Positions 17,225 to 28,054 of a DNA stretch of 64,000 bases are shown piece by piece (the stretch's first letter is position 1; the number at the start of each line of letters is the position of its first letter). The position numbers were made by a program, and so were the translations under genes. Location of the stretch: assembly GCA_037178625.1 (NCBI GenBank), contig CM074142.1, positions 1,116,001 through 1,180,000 of the forward strand, in the 5' to 3' direction. The notes beneath the pieces are model-generated. The model was not told the origin of the DNA and did not search any database. It saw only the letters and a program-made list of their open reading frames with translations. Source of the DNA: Skeletonema tropicum. Its lineage: Eukaryota > Bacillariophyta > Thalassiosirophyceae > Thalassiosirales > Thalassiosiraceae.

Positions 17225-17691
17225 TATTTGATAGTTTGATCGAATTTAAATTGTGAGAGCAACGAAAGAGCAAGCTGAACTTGCTGAAGAATCGGAGTTG
17301 TCTCGTGGTTTGGTCGTGTCAGCCGACAAAACACAAAACATGGTCTTGCTTGCTTGCTTCTTGCTTGCTTGAAACATGGCGCCGACAAACGTGTAAAATG
17401 TACCTGCTGTAAAATTTTTCTGTACCTGACAGCGGTGAGACCCTTCTCAAAAACGCCAAGTGGGGACTCGCATCGAAGGTAGTATAAGATCGCCTCTTGC
17501 TAGACGTACTTTAAAATTTCTGTTACGTAATATATACTTCTTACTTGTGATTGAAGAGAACACTAACCGATGCAATTCATTCGTCAAGCTTCTATTCAGG
17601 CATACACGTAACTTTCGAGGCAAGAAAGAAATGCATACAAAGTTAATCAGATTAAATATCTACGAACTGTCTTCGTACATTCACATACGTA
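17225..17691. promoter_or_regulatory. Divergent promoter region between MTFQQS copy 1 and hydrolase copy 1
   Basis: The left half resembles the sequence upstream of MTFQQS copy 2 (20004-20270), with shared pieces such as the CTTGCTTGCTTG run, GACAAAACACAAA and ACCTGACAGCGG. The right half, from about 17555, resembles the leader of hydrolase copy 2 (from ~30160), with shared AAGTTAATCAGATTA. Each duplicated gene has thus kept its own upstream flank. Confidence 0.6.
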
Positions 17692-18984
17692 ATGGGAGGC
17701 AACTTATCTCGAGCAGCGCAAATGAAACTAATTATAAGTAGTAAAGTAGCAGCAGATGCAGGTGATAATGTAGAATCAGCATCTGCTCAGAACAAGGCCG
17801 GCGCCAGCGATGAAGAGGATGGGAAAGGCAAAGGTGAGATGGAAGTGGAAGAACCGAATAGATTGGCAACTATTTCTGCCCCGGCAACGACATCTACCCC
17901 AGCTCACCGCAAGAATAATGACTTGCAGTGGCTGTTTCTATGCATAATGCTTGTATTCATTGTAGTCGGTCTATCTGTCGGCCTGACGACTCGTCGCAAC
18001 CAACTCCAACTGATAAAAGAAGCATCCATCACCGTCTCGAATGATAATTTGGAAATCTTTGATGAGGCCTTAACATTGTTAGAATCTCATCCTCTTCTGA
18101 CAAAAGATGTCGGCGGCGAAACTATCTCCTATCGAGAATATAACGTCAAGCAGCCACACACTCTTGTCGTTCTTCCAGGCTTCATGAGTGATGATACTCT
18201 TGCGTCCATTCTTTCAGCTCTTCCAGAGTTTCGGGACCATCATATCATTGCCGTCAATCCTCCTGGCTGGCATGGATCTAGCATGAACAACCCCGTAGAG
18301 TCTCACGCTAGTACCGCAGACATCATCGTGGAACTATTGCAGTTGCTAGGAGTTTCTGAGACTATGGTAATGGGCTATAGCACAGGCGGGGGAATCGCAT
18401 TTTTCATGGCTCAAAGGCATCCAGACAAGATCAAGGCTGCATTCCTTACGCATTCAATTCCTCTCAGTGGATTGAGGTACATAACTGTTACGGGAGAACT
18501 CGTTCCTTTGGTAGACTTGGATCAAGTGAAGGCATCAACGATGTTTCCAACTGATGATCCAGACAGTGTTTACGAACTCTTCAAGTCAATGTCAACGAGT
18601 CCAGAAGGGTTTCTTCCAAGGGATCACAAACTTACTAATTACATGATCCAAGCAGCACAGAATATGCCAGGTAAAACTGATGTCGCTGTTAACAACGCCA
18701 AATTTAACGTGACCCCAATCAAGACGACCCTAAGTCCTTCAAGTGATGCGATGCGCACATTGAAGTCGAAAGTTGTAGTAATTCACGGATCGGAAGATTT
18801 TCTCGTGCCTTGGCAAATAGTTGATCCCTTGACAAGACTTGCAATCATTGAGCAGTGGGCACCACCGGGTATGCTTTCTCTGTACGATGCCGGAACAGGA
18901 CACATGTCGCTGATTGATGAGCCTGATCTTCTTGCAAGGACATACCGCCGTGCGTTGGAAGAGCAGATTCTCTTCAAACAATAG
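17692..18984 (+). CDS. Membrane-anchored alpha/beta hydrolase, copy 1
   Basis: A 430-aa single-exon protein. The start is chosen at MGGNLSRAAQ, which is conserved in both copies. The first ~75 residues are polar and probably cytosolic, with an MGG start that could allow N-myristoylation (inference). One membrane segment follows (~83-102, 'WLFLCIMLVFIVVGLSVGL'), then an alpha/beta-hydrolase domain: 'TLVVLPGFMSDD', oxyanion region 'NPPGWHGSS', nucleophile elbow G-Y-S-T-G (Ser ~228), a likely acid in 'GSEDFLVP' (~368) and His in 'GTGHMSL' (~403). The complete triad suggests an active hydrolase of unknown substrate. Copy 2 is at 30295-31560; flanking sequence is shared on both sides. Confidence 0.9.
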   Translation: MGGNLSRAAQMKLIISSKVAADAGDNVESASAQNKAGASDEEDGKGKGEMEVEEPNRLATISAPATTSTPAHRKNNDLQWLFLCIMLVFIVVGLSVGLTTRRNQLQLIKEASITVSNDNLEIFDEALTLLESHPLLTKDVGGETISYREYNVKQPHTLVVLPGFMSDDTLASILSALPEFRDHHIIAVNPPGWHGSSMNNPVESHASTADIIVELLQLLGVSETMVMGYSTGGGIAFFMAQRHPDKIKAAFLTHSIPLSGLRYITVTGELVPLVDLDQVKASTMFPTDDPDSVYELFKSMSTSPEGFLPRDHKLTNYMIQAAQNMPGKTDVAVNNAKFNVTPIKTTLSPSSDAMRTLKSKVVVIHGSEDFLVPWQIVDPLTRLAIIEQWAPPGMLSLYDAGTGHMSLIDEPDLLARTYRRALEEQILFKQ

Positions 18985-19334
18985 AGCTTAAAGCATTTAG
19001 ATTGATTTTTATGTAACACAGTCATATCATACTACTTACTTTGGGGCCTGAGCATTTAGGGTGATTTAAAAGCCTGCTGCAAAATGAATCATGCACGACT
19101 CATTCAGCCTGAATAATGTGAGCTTAGCAGCCAAAGCGAGCACTAGACAACAAGTGAGATAGATGCGGTCGATCTAAGTTTAGCTATGGATGGATTTAGC
19201 AATACAGTAAAATTATATGTAATGTTAACAAGTCTAACTTCTTTCTTGCATAGAGTGTCCAATACTACCACTTAGTCACCGTCCTGATTTGACGTACAAA
19301 CAATGATAAATCTATTATTCGTCTTGCTTCAGCT

Positions 19335-20003
19335 TTACATGGCAGCTCTCGCCTTCTTAAAAGGACGAGGTGGATCCTCAGCCAAGGGGTGAACTCTTCT
19401 AACTTGAAATGGTTGTTTCCTCTTGAATGTGTGTTCAGGATAGGGTTTAAATTCTACCTGCTGATCATCCAATGGGATCAAATAATCGGCATCATATGCA
19501 CGAATAGAATCAAGACGTGCCGTTTCTTGAGCTACCAAATGTGACCAGGCGCTCAACTTCTCACTTGCTGCCCTCATAGCAGCTGCCTTTTGTTCTGGTG
19601 TAATATCTGTGCGTTTCGTCTGTAAATATGTTTGGTACTTGAGTAGTGCCCTTCGTGAAACCAATTTGTTTTGACATCTTTGTGGATATATGAGCATTTC
19701 AATTCCTCGATGAGAGGCATCTTCTTCTGAAGTTATGTTGCTTCTACTATTATGACTTTGGTCGCCTGTGCAACCTGTTTTGCGATGTAGGAAAGCAATC
19801 TCCTTGACTTCAAGCATGGAAGTATCCAAGTCATCTTTTGTGTAGTAAAGTTCTGATTTCTCCTCTTTTGTTAATGGCTGTACATCAAATTCATACACTG
19901 ATACGGTCGCGTTCAACTTTGTTCTTTTCTTTGCCTTTGTAGAGTTGACTGGTGGTGTGGATAACCCCGTCGAGGAGGGCTGATACGATTGTTGGAAAGT
20001 CAT
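19335..20003 (-). CDS. MTFQQS-family protein, copy 2 (function unknown)
   Basis: A 222-aa near-identical paralogue of 16556-17224, with the same start (MTFQQSYQPSS) and end (FKKARAAM). The reading frame is open upstream to 20510, but the paralogue comparison places the start at 20003. Differences are scattered substitutions with no indel, suggesting both copies are maintained or the duplication is recent. It lies tail-to-tail with hydrolase copy 1. Confidence 0.8.
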   Translation of the reverse strand: MTFQQSYQPSSTGLSTPPVNSTKAKKRTKLNATVSVYEFDVQPLTKEEKSELYYTKDDLDTSMLEVKEIAFLHRKTGCTGDQSHNSRSNITSEEDASHRGIEMLIYPQRCQNKLVSRRALLKYQTYLQTKRTDITPEQKAAAMRAASEKLSAWSHLVAQETARLDSIRAYDADYLIPLDDQQVEFKPYPEHTFKRKQPFQVRRVHPLAEDPPRPFKKARAAM

Positions 20004-20518
20004 TTTGATGAGTTTGATTGAATTTAGATTGTGAGTTGTAAAAGAGCACCAATAGAGCAAGAGTTCTAGAGATATTGAGATAGAGCAAACTCTTGCTGAA
20101 CGACTGAGAGTGCATGCAGTGTTGGCCCGTTTGTCCGGTCGTGTACCCGACAAAACACAAATGGGTCGTGCTTGGTTGTGTCTTGCTCTTGCTTGCTTGA
20201 AACATGCTGCCGACACGTGTAATTTAAGAATATCTAAGAAATACCTGACAGCGGTAAGACCCTTTATTTTCCGCCGGGCGGCCCTTCCTTTCACACGAGC
20301 GACAGGCAAGCAAGATGCAAGATCACTTGCAACTTGCAAGATTCCACAATCAATGCAACAGCAACAGTTGGTTTTTGTTGTATCAACACAATTAGAAGGC
20401 TCATAATTCTGGTGCAAAATCAACACAAATAGAATAATTAATAAACACGCGTTATCCAAAATAACGAGAAGACTAATAATTCTGGTGTAAAACTCAACGC
20501 AAATAGGCAAATAGAAAA
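20004..20518. promoter_or_regulatory. Intergenic region between MTFQQS copy 2 and the serpin
   Basis: Holds the upstream flank of MTFQQS copy 2, alignable in pieces to 17225-17450, and the serpin leader. Two short related segments end it: AATTCTGGTGCAAAATCAAC near 20406 and a similar copy near 20479. Confidence 0.5.
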
Positions 20519-22006
20519 ATGATATCCAAAAAACAATCTGCCTCTATCAGCCTGCTGCTCCATCTTTTCGTGCTCGCACAACCCGCGGCTTCGGGAGGAG
20601 TAGACTCCACCCAACACCGATTATTCAGCGATCAACTCACCTCCCAAATCTACTCAAAACCGAATGAGTTCTCATCTTCGCTAGGTGTGTCAATGGCGTT
20701 TTCATTGGTCTATCCTGGAAGTACGAATGATGCAGTGGATGAGATACGTACCGTCTTTGGCTATTCGGATGATGACGATGGGTCGTCAAATAATATGCAA
20801 TTGGTGTGGGAGGATGTTTCGACATCACTGACAAGTCGTGCAGATGGGGCATGTTCAGGTGGTGGGAACGAAGAGTGGTGTTACGGTGGTGCAAGACCGT
20901 TACTGAGTATATCAAACAGCATTTGGATCGATGATGGGGATGAATTAAATGCAGATTATGAAGCTGTCGTTGGAAAATACTCACAACAAATTGATTTTCA
21001 ATCGACAGAGTCCCCCAAAGTGGTGAATCAATGGGTGAAAAATGAGACTAATGGGTTGGTTGACTCAATTGTTCCAGAGGGGGAGCCATTGCCAGGTGTA
21101 CTTATCGCAATCAATTCCCTTTATTTGAAGGCATCATGGGCAAAGCAGTTTCATGAGGGCAACACAAACCTCGACTCTTTTTATTCTTCTCCACTGAGGA
21201 GTGATGGAGTGACGAAGGCTCGTTTTATGCATCAAGTTGGAGAGATGCTTTATTCACATGATGTGATGGCTGGGTATCAGATTGTTCAATTGCCCTTCTT
21301 TTCTTCGTCCATGTCGATGATATTTGTACTCCCTACTTCCGACGATGATGACACAGCAATCGTTACATCCAGTACACTTGTCCCAGCATTGAAATCTCTC
21401 AAGGAGACTCGTGTAGCACTGGCTCTACCAAAGTTCAAATTTTCATCCATGTACGATGACAACTTGAAAGAAGCTCTGCAGGATATGGGAATAGTCTCAC
21501 CTTTCAAGGAAGGGATGCAATCTCTATGTAACATCTTTGCAGCAGATACATATCCTTGCAATCAATTGTTCATCAGTAGAGTGCTTCAGAAGACAGTGGT
21601 GGATGTAAATGAAGAAGGGGTGGAGGCAGCCGCTGTAACGGCTGTCATCGGCTCAAAGTCCGCGGGCGAGCCAATGGATAAGCCTGAGCCGGTGCTCATG
21701 ATGATGGACCATCCTTTCCAATTCTTCATTTATGATGAGAAAGAAGACCTGGTATTGTTTGAAGGAAGGCTTGGAGAACCCGAAGTTCCAGTTGGAGGAG
21801 AGTCTGCCACTTCTTCAATGGTTGAATCTATACATGCAGACGAAGACTTTTGGCCATCAACCTTTGATGTCAATCCGGTCAATCCTCCTATTATTAGGGC
21901 CACTAAAGATGATTCTTCCGAACCTTCTGGATCTACTGTTGGGTCTTCTTTAGCCTTGCTGGCTGGGATGTCAACTTTGACTTTGAGTTTCGTTATGGTA
22001 TTGTAA
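20519..22006 (+). CDS. Secreted or surface-anchored serpin
   Basis: A 495-aa single-exon serine/cysteine-protease-inhibitor fold. The signal peptide is ~1-25 ('ISLLLHLFVLAQPAASG'). Serpin landmarks are 'SSSLGVSMAFSLVYPGS', 'ISNSIWIDD', 'AINSLYLKASWAKQF', 'MIFVLPTS' and 'DHPFQFFIYDE'. The hinge E-E-G-V-E-A-A-A at ~365-373 fits inhibitory serpins, with small residues at P12-P9. Counting from the hinge, the scissile bond falls near G-S-K-S-A, so P1 is about K or S (inference). Beyond the usual serpin end there is a ~75-residue polar tail and a terminal hydrophobic run ('SLALLAGMSTLTLSFVMVL'), compatible with a GPI-anchor signal or a C-terminal membrane anchor, which is unusual for serpins. Confidence 0.92.
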   Translation: MISKKQSASISLLLHLFVLAQPAASGGVDSTQHRLFSDQLTSQIYSKPNEFSSSLGVSMAFSLVYPGSTNDAVDEIRTVFGYSDDDDGSSNNMQLVWEDVSTSLTSRADGACSGGGNEEWCYGGARPLLSISNSIWIDDGDELNADYEAVVGKYSQQIDFQSTESPKVVNQWVKNETNGLVDSIVPEGEPLPGVLIAINSLYLKASWAKQFHEGNTNLDSFYSSPLRSDGVTKARFMHQVGEMLYSHDVMAGYQIVQLPFFSSSMSMIFVLPTSDDDDTAIVTSSTLVPALKSLKETRVALALPKFKFSSMYDDNLKEALQDMGIVSPFKEGMQSLCNIFAADTYPCNQLFISRVLQKTVVDVNEEGVEAAAVTAVIGSKSAGEPMDKPEPVLMMMDHPFQFFIYDEKEDLVLFEGRLGEPEVPVGGESATSSMVESIHADEDFWPSTFDVNPVNPPIIRATKDDSSEPSGSTVGSSLALLAGMSTLTLSFVMVL

Positions 22007-24392
22007 CGCAGACGTTGTTCACCGTGATGCTGATAAGTACATCATAAAAGTAGGTTATTTGTCTCAATGTTATGAAAAAGAAAGCAATAACAATAATATC
22101 CAAACTATGGCAGATAAAAGTAGTATATATCTACCCTGCTGCTGGTACGATCTGGGAAATATAGCCATTGCAGCACATAATGTTCGTAGATAGATGTAGA
22201 TGGAGCTTGGCACTTTTGATCTATTGGCCTGCGCGCTCCTCCCGCTCTTTTTTTTGTGAAAAACCACATCTCACGAAGACCTCTGCCTCGACATCAATGG
22301 AGCAGAGAGTCCATATCACATTATTTGTGGATATAATTCATCGGTAATACTCTTTCTAGACCATATTTTGATGCAGAATCCAATGGTTTTTTCGTAAGTT
22401 TGCCAAATCTCTTAGTAACAAACGTATTTGCGACCACATCGTAGGCATCGATTTTTGGTCTATTTGGGTGGAAGCTGCAAATATTGTCGTAGGGAGAATA
22501 CAATAATCGATTCATAAGCCCCCCCGCGGCACTCCCTGCTTTATATTGATATAGATGACCGATATGGGTGGTCATAACGCCATGGTATTTGCCTCGGCAT
22601 TGCTAATAGGCCATGTCTCTTGAGGGTGTCATATTTTTATGATAGTGACCAGATTCATGTGTGGGCATGAAACCTCAATTGATGGTATTAACCTATGCAA
22701 GTACACATAATATTGCATTCTCCTAAGTTAACAATCAATATGGTCCAGTGTCTATGTGATAACGCAAGGTTAAAGCCACCTTGCTCTTTATTATCTGCTG
22801 CGGCCTGTAACATATATATTATTATCAACATGTAACATAGAAGACAAGGTAAGTGCTTGGTGAGGGTTGCGTCTACAATGATAATACAACCATTAAAATT
22901 AGGTTTATTACATGAATGTTGTTCTACATTGTTATTATTATGTTGATTGTTGAATAGGTCGACAGGAAGACACGTGTTACACCAAAGATGAGTCAATAGA
23001 CTATCTTTTCTTCTAACTGACAAACCTCCTTCGATAATGTCGCCACACCCTCCATCCAGTGCAGTATTTCTCAACAAACGATTGAAAACTCTAGTTCCAA
23101 ATTGATACCTTCTGCCAGCGGTTGCGTGTATTGTTTGTTTGAGACCCTATTTATCTTATTTCAACAGCAGATTCGTTCCGTAGTGGATGCACAGAATGCC
23201 GCCTCTTTGACTCGATGATAGCAATGGAAATAGCAATGAAAATTACCGACTCCTTGCGAAGAGATGGCGCAGTTGTCAACACTCACGTTGCCACTGCTGC
23301 TGAATTGTAAGTCACCCGACACCTCAGATTAATTGTAAGCACCAAAGCCGTAGTATTGGAGTGATGATGAAAGGAGTACCAGCAAAAGACAGCATCAATG
23401 ACAGCCCATTAAAGTATAATCCTCCTCACAAGCTCATCAAAATATTGTTGCGTGTTCCCGCAGTCCTGATCATTATCCCCTCCGCCGCTCAAAGTATAAT
23501 GCCCTCCCTCAAAGTGTTGTGTAAGTAATAATTACTGACACAAGCTACCACAACATGGCCATAACGTCACCTGAGCCGCACCATATGGAGACGAGACGCC
23601 ACCACGTCCATCAAACCCACTATTTGTCGTGTTGTAAATATAATCTCGCTCTATTTGTTGTATCATCCCCACACCTCTCCTCTTGTACGTTGTGCTGTAT
23701 TTTTGCGATAAGCCACGCTGTATCGTTGGACAATCAAGGGGTCTCATATCGGCGGTTTCTCACGGATTAAAACGAAACCAACTCGTCAATTATTGTTACA
23801 TCATCACTTCTATCGAATAGGGTAGTAATGGAAGAGTGAATATGGTCAAAAGGTCCTCTGTTCATGAGGGGGGCGGTGCAGTTGTTGCATTTGTTGCAAA
23901 ATAACGGTCACTTTGGGTAGGCGACACCCAAAATAAAGGCTCTGGGCGCTCTGGCAGAAATTCCTTCAGGTCATGAGGTCATATCGGTCCACTGAGGACA
24001 TCGCCGCCGGCATTTAGTGATGCCGACCGACTTTCCGCTCCATACCATAGCCGCCGCCTTCGCCATGGTTCTGGTGTGCAAAGTGATCAAATTTTGAGAA
24101 GTGTGTGAAACGGCTAGAAAAATGATGGAGGGGGCGCCCCGTTTCCCCGCTGGAGTACCCCTGGAAAAGGCGCGCAGGCCAAGAACCCGGCTGGTAGGTC
24201 AACCATAGGAATTGGTATATCCTCATGCGAACTTAAAAACGGCCGTTTCAAGTCACGCACCACCTCGCCCAACGACTTCGGACTGCTCTGTCTCACACTT
24301 TTTCACCGCGAAAAACGGCCAAATACACAACCACAGCACAACCACCATGATGCCATTGTGGACTGCCTAGTAGTAAAAAATCGACACTGTAC

Positions 24393-24461
24393 CATGCGAC
24401 ACTTTTCAATCTGGAGGTGGAGAACCCAACTTGTAGATCCCCCCCGAAAAAGTGTCGCATG
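24393..24461. repeat. 14-bp inverted repeat
   Basis: CATGCGACACTTTT at 24393-24406 is repeated inverted at 24448-24461, with a 41-base loop. It lies in a G+C-richer island with no gene and may be the remains of a small mobile element. Confidence 0.6.
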
Positions 24462-25597
24462 AACGGACGATCTGTAGGAGAAAAAAATTTTGCCCCGCGA
24501 CGTAACGGAAATTGGTTGATGCAACTGATGCTGTCGACTACTGCCTTAGGTAATCATCATTACCACAATTTACGATGACACCACGACGCAACAATCGATA
24601 CTATATATCCATAGGGAGGCATCAGTGTCTTGGTAGCCGCTTCTTCGCCCGATTACGTCATCCGGAACGTCGGTTACTTGATGTCAACAAATTTCAGATA
24701 AATTTTTATATCAACGCTACTGCGCAGTAAAGAGGGGCAATAAACCATTTCCAAAGGCAACCAACCCGCTCCCTCGACTCCAATATCATCATAGACGACG
24801 GCTTGGCACTCTGCAGCGGAAGGAAAGGCTGTACAACGTTGCCTACGCGGTGCAAAAATATTCACAAATTGTCATTTCCGTCGAAAACAACAATCAACTG
24901 ACAATTTAATGAAAACGGCGTGGATATCGATTAAAGAAGCATTGATATATCATTATTTTGATTGTATATATCCATGGGAGTGTAATCAATAAAGTATGTT
25001 GAGGGGAACATCATATTTATCAAGTATTACTTATTTAATAATTTACATAAAATACCACAAATAATAACACAGTATATCTGATATTAAACACAAACATTAT
25101 GCACTGCCAACGCATATAAGTCTTCTATTGACTATATATGATGTATCTTACACGGTCAACCACCCATATGCAGTTATTGGCTCCTTACAAAGTTGATTAT
25201 TGCATACACTCTGGATAGAAAAATAGATTGCCTCTCACTGATAAAATGTGCTTGATCATGTACTAGTTGATGTTTGTGAACAGTTCAGGTAGCAAAAGAT
25301 GTCCCTCATATACCGCATATCGATTGGATGCGAGGAAAGCCTCTCCTTAGATGTTTATCACCACGCAAACGTCCGTGGGAGTGGTGAAGGGAGGTAAAAG
25401 TTGTGGATTTTACGCCGTCGATGGCGACGTTATTTTCTTCATTTTCGATCAATCAACTGAGTATTGCCGTCGTTGTCGATTAGATGATGATGTATAAGAT
25501 CAGATAAGGCAACTCTGTCTCCAGTCCTTTCCTCCGAATGAGAATATGTAAGCATTAGCACGTTGCACGATTCGGTGCTCGGAGAGGCGAGGGCCAA

Positions 25598-25702
25598 CCA
25601 GCTAGAGTCCTGCAAAGTCCACGTTCCACATTCCTTGGGAAAGTTGCAAATGGAGAGACTCCCACCAGCTAGTCCTGCAAAGTTCCACCACATTCCTTGG
25701 GT
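25598..25702. repeat. Imperfect direct repeat, about 40 bp, two copies
   Basis: The segment beginning CCAGCTAGAGTCCTGCAAAG at 25598 recurs at 25665 in slightly shortened form; both end in CACATTCCTTGGG or a near match. It looks like a local tandem duplication in intergenic sequence. Confidence 0.6.
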
Positions 25703-25923
25703 CATTCAACGAACAATAACCTCAAAAACAGAGTTTAACATTACATACAGAAATTTTAAAGTATTGTAAGGAGTAACAATTAAGACTAAGAATTCGTCTA
25801 ATGAATTAGCTTCTTGTACATTAGAGGTTGTTTATTATAGTAGCATCCGTTGCCATTATTTACAAAAAAGCATCTATCTATTTTTTTCGTTTTCCTCAGT
25901 TAAAACTTGGGTCTTTCTCCACT

Positions 25924-27396
25924 CTATAGAGGACCAAACAAACTCCTCTTTACCCGATGACGACGATTTACCTTTGGCGGTGATTGTGGCGCACAAACTA
26001 CATCATTGCCTCGTCGGAAGACAACTTCAACAGATGATGTCGTGTCCATCCCCTCTCGTCGTTCCACTTTCCTGGAAGCAGTATGACGTAACATCCATGG
26101 ATGACGAAGCGCTTGATCAATTGTCATCCTCTTGGAGACATTCACTTGCAACAATCTTCGGATGAAATCCCTTGCCTCAACACTGACATGTTTCCAGTCA
26201 GAAGCAGGAAAGTAGTATGCCCCTCTCTTGACAGATGCATAGACAGCCGCATTATCAGCTCCATTGAATGGAGGGTAGCCGCACAGCAAGATGTAGGCAA
26301 TGATTCCCACACTCCACAGGTCACAGGAGTCATCGTAATTCTTCCGTAAAACTTCAGGTGCAATGTAATACGGAGTACCCACAACAGTCCTCATGGAATA
26401 TTCTTGACTCTTGTTGAAGTGACGGGCCAATCCAAAATCAATAATCTTGACAGGGGACCCTTCCTCCTTGGATTCAAACAATATGTTTTCAGGCTTGATA
26501 TCGCGATGCACAATACCCTGCTTGTGCATGTATTTTACTGCCATGAGTATTTCATGCAATACACGTGCCGCCTCCTCTTCCGAGAAGCACGCAGGCTGAC
26601 CGGGGACCTTGCGTCGTGAGGCTCTCTCAACAATCTTATCAAAGAGTTCACCACCCTCACACAACTCGGTAACTAGATGCAAATACTCTTCATCCTCGAA
26701 CACGTCTCGAAGTTGGATGATACTCGCATGTTTCATTTGATCCAATAACTGGATCTCACGATGTAATGCACCAATCTTGACGGTGGGGTCAGACTTGCGG
26801 ATGGACTTGACAGCGAATCGCTCTCGTGTGGTGCGGTCTATACAACGACGGACTGAGCCGTGATGCCCCGTACCCAGGACCTTGGGATCAATGTGATATT
26901 TATGCTCAATGTTACTGAATCTACCAGTGATGCAGACTGGTGGCGGTGAGGGCGGGGTTGATGGTGTGGTGGACATGACATCAACATCTTCCATATGTTC
27001 TTCAGAAGCAGGTGAGGAGATGGGCGAGACTGGGGCAGCGGTGGGTGCAGCAGCGTAGCAGTCGGCCATCTCGTCGTAGGGAGCAGAGTGGACACGTGGG
27101 GGGGTAATAGGGCAGTCGAAGATAGAGTTGACGTAATCTTCTGTGGCAGCAGAGGTGGCAGTGGATGTAGCTGCAGTGGGTGAGGTCTCGACCGTCGCCA
27201 TCTTGTCGGTGGTGTTATCGAATAATGGGTCGAAGGAATGGGTGTGGTCGAGCATAGTGAAGGTTATGTTGCTGCAGTTAACTTCCTCTTGTGATGACAG
27301 TGAAAAGTCGTCGAAGTCTATGTTATAAGAAGATGGAGTAGCAACAGGTTGCTTTTTATGATGTGAACTTAATGTGATATCGCAAACGTGCATCAT
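25924..27396 (-). CDS. CaMK-type serine/threonine protein kinase, copy 1
   Basis: A 490-aa single-exon kinase. The first ~160 residues are Ser/Thr/Pro-rich and low-complexity. The kinase domain (~165-430) is complete: Gly loop GTGHHGSV, ATP lysine in 'FAVKSIRKSD', HRDIKPEN, DFG in 'IIDFGLARHF', the activation segment ending APEVL, and 'DLWSVGIIAYILLCGYPPF', typical of the Ca2+/calmodulin-dependent kinase group. The short basic tail (HRVKRSLFGPL) shows no EF hands, so it is not a CDPK; calmodulin binding is unproven. Near-identical to the copy at 40496-41965 on the other strand. Homology includes the leader just before the ATG (AATTCACAAGACTGCTATC) and ~150 bp of 3' flank. Confidence 0.92.
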   Translation of the reverse strand: MMHVCDITLSSHHKKQPVATPSSYNIDFDDFSLSSQEEVNCSNITFTMLDHTHSFDPLFDNTTDKMATVETSPTAATSTATSAATEDYVNSIFDCPITPPRVHSAPYDEMADCYAAAPTAAPVSPISSPASEEHMEDVDVMSTTPSTPPSPPPVCITGRFSNIEHKYHIDPKVLGTGHHGSVRRCIDRTTRERFAVKSIRKSDPTVKIGALHREIQLLDQMKHASIIQLRDVFEDEEYLHLVTELCEGGELFDKIVERASRRKVPGQPACFSEEEAARVLHEILMAVKYMHKQGIVHRDIKPENILFESKEEGSPVKIIDFGLARHFNKSQEYSMRTVVGTPYYIAPEVLRKNYDDSCDLWSVGIIAYILLCGYPPFNGADNAAVYASVKRGAYYFPASDWKHVSVEARDFIRRLLQVNVSKRMTIDQALRHPWMLRHTASRKVERREGMDTTSSVEVVFRRGNDVVCAPQSPPKVNRRHRVKRSLFGPL

Positions 27397-28054
27397 GATA
27401 GCAGTCTTGTGAATTCTACTTTATTCTTCTCGAACAGTGTTCCCGCGTTGATCGACCTCGATAGAAGGAGTGGAGTTGTTGAAGAGTTGTGATGCAAGAG
27501 CACGTCTCCGCCCAGAAAAAACTGCACTCCGGCCACCGGGATCGGGAAGCTTCTCACCAAAATTGCTGGGGGTTCAGTTCCCGTGACATAATTTTCCACG
27601 ATATCTGTACTGAATTCCGACGAGGGTTCCAGTTGGGAAGACTGAATTCTTATCTTTGAAAAAACTGACTTTTGATTAACACGTTTTGTTGGCGATAGGC
27701 AAGACGTTTGTAGTGTTTTTCTGTCAAATAGCTGTAATCAAAATCTCATAAAAATTTAAATCGCATGACGTAATCTTGTGAATTAGTCCCTTCTAGACCT
27801 GACCTGTGCAGTTTTTGCGTCACGAGAAAGTTCTCTTTTTACAATATCTCTGCTGCCAGGAGATTCCTGAAGATGCGTGCAGAATATATAATCGAAGGAG
27901 TGTGACATTTGTTTTTGATGTCATTGCGTTCTCACTTTCTTTGTTTTTTTTCGAATCTGCTTTCTTTCCACCTTGCGGAGATATTTTACGTTACCGTGAC
28001 GACGCGTTGTTGTTGTGCGTTGTGCTCTACACCTTACTACAAATAAACAGCACG
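27397..28054. promoter_or_regulatory. Divergent intergenic region between CaMK copy 1 and the SET-domain gene
   Basis: Contains the CaMK leader, shared with the region before 40496, and the promoter of the SET gene. An ORF open from 27806 is in frame with the SET gene but begins with unlikely sequence; the signal-peptide methionine at 28055 is preferred. Confidence 0.5.

Larger units (their letters stand above)
22007..25923. other. 3.9-kb gene-poor intergenic region
   Basis: No convincing gene. Short ORFs at 22321-22575 (-, 84 aa) and 22688-23077 (-, 129 aa) have no recognisable features; the first is the more protein-like and could be a remnant. Around 23190-23310 a short stretch ('IRSVVDAQNAASLT' in one frame) also looks like an exon fragment. 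From ~23850 to 24520 the sequence is richer in G+C than its surroundings and contains a 14-bp hairpin at 24393-24461. From 24900 to 25900 it is strongly A+T-rich. The last ~150 bases share the 3' flank of the CaMK duplication. Confidence 0.5.

Noticed and set aside
22688..23077. 129-residue minus-strand ORF
   Set aside because: Composition is irregular, no domain or paralogue is seen, and there is no intron or context support.
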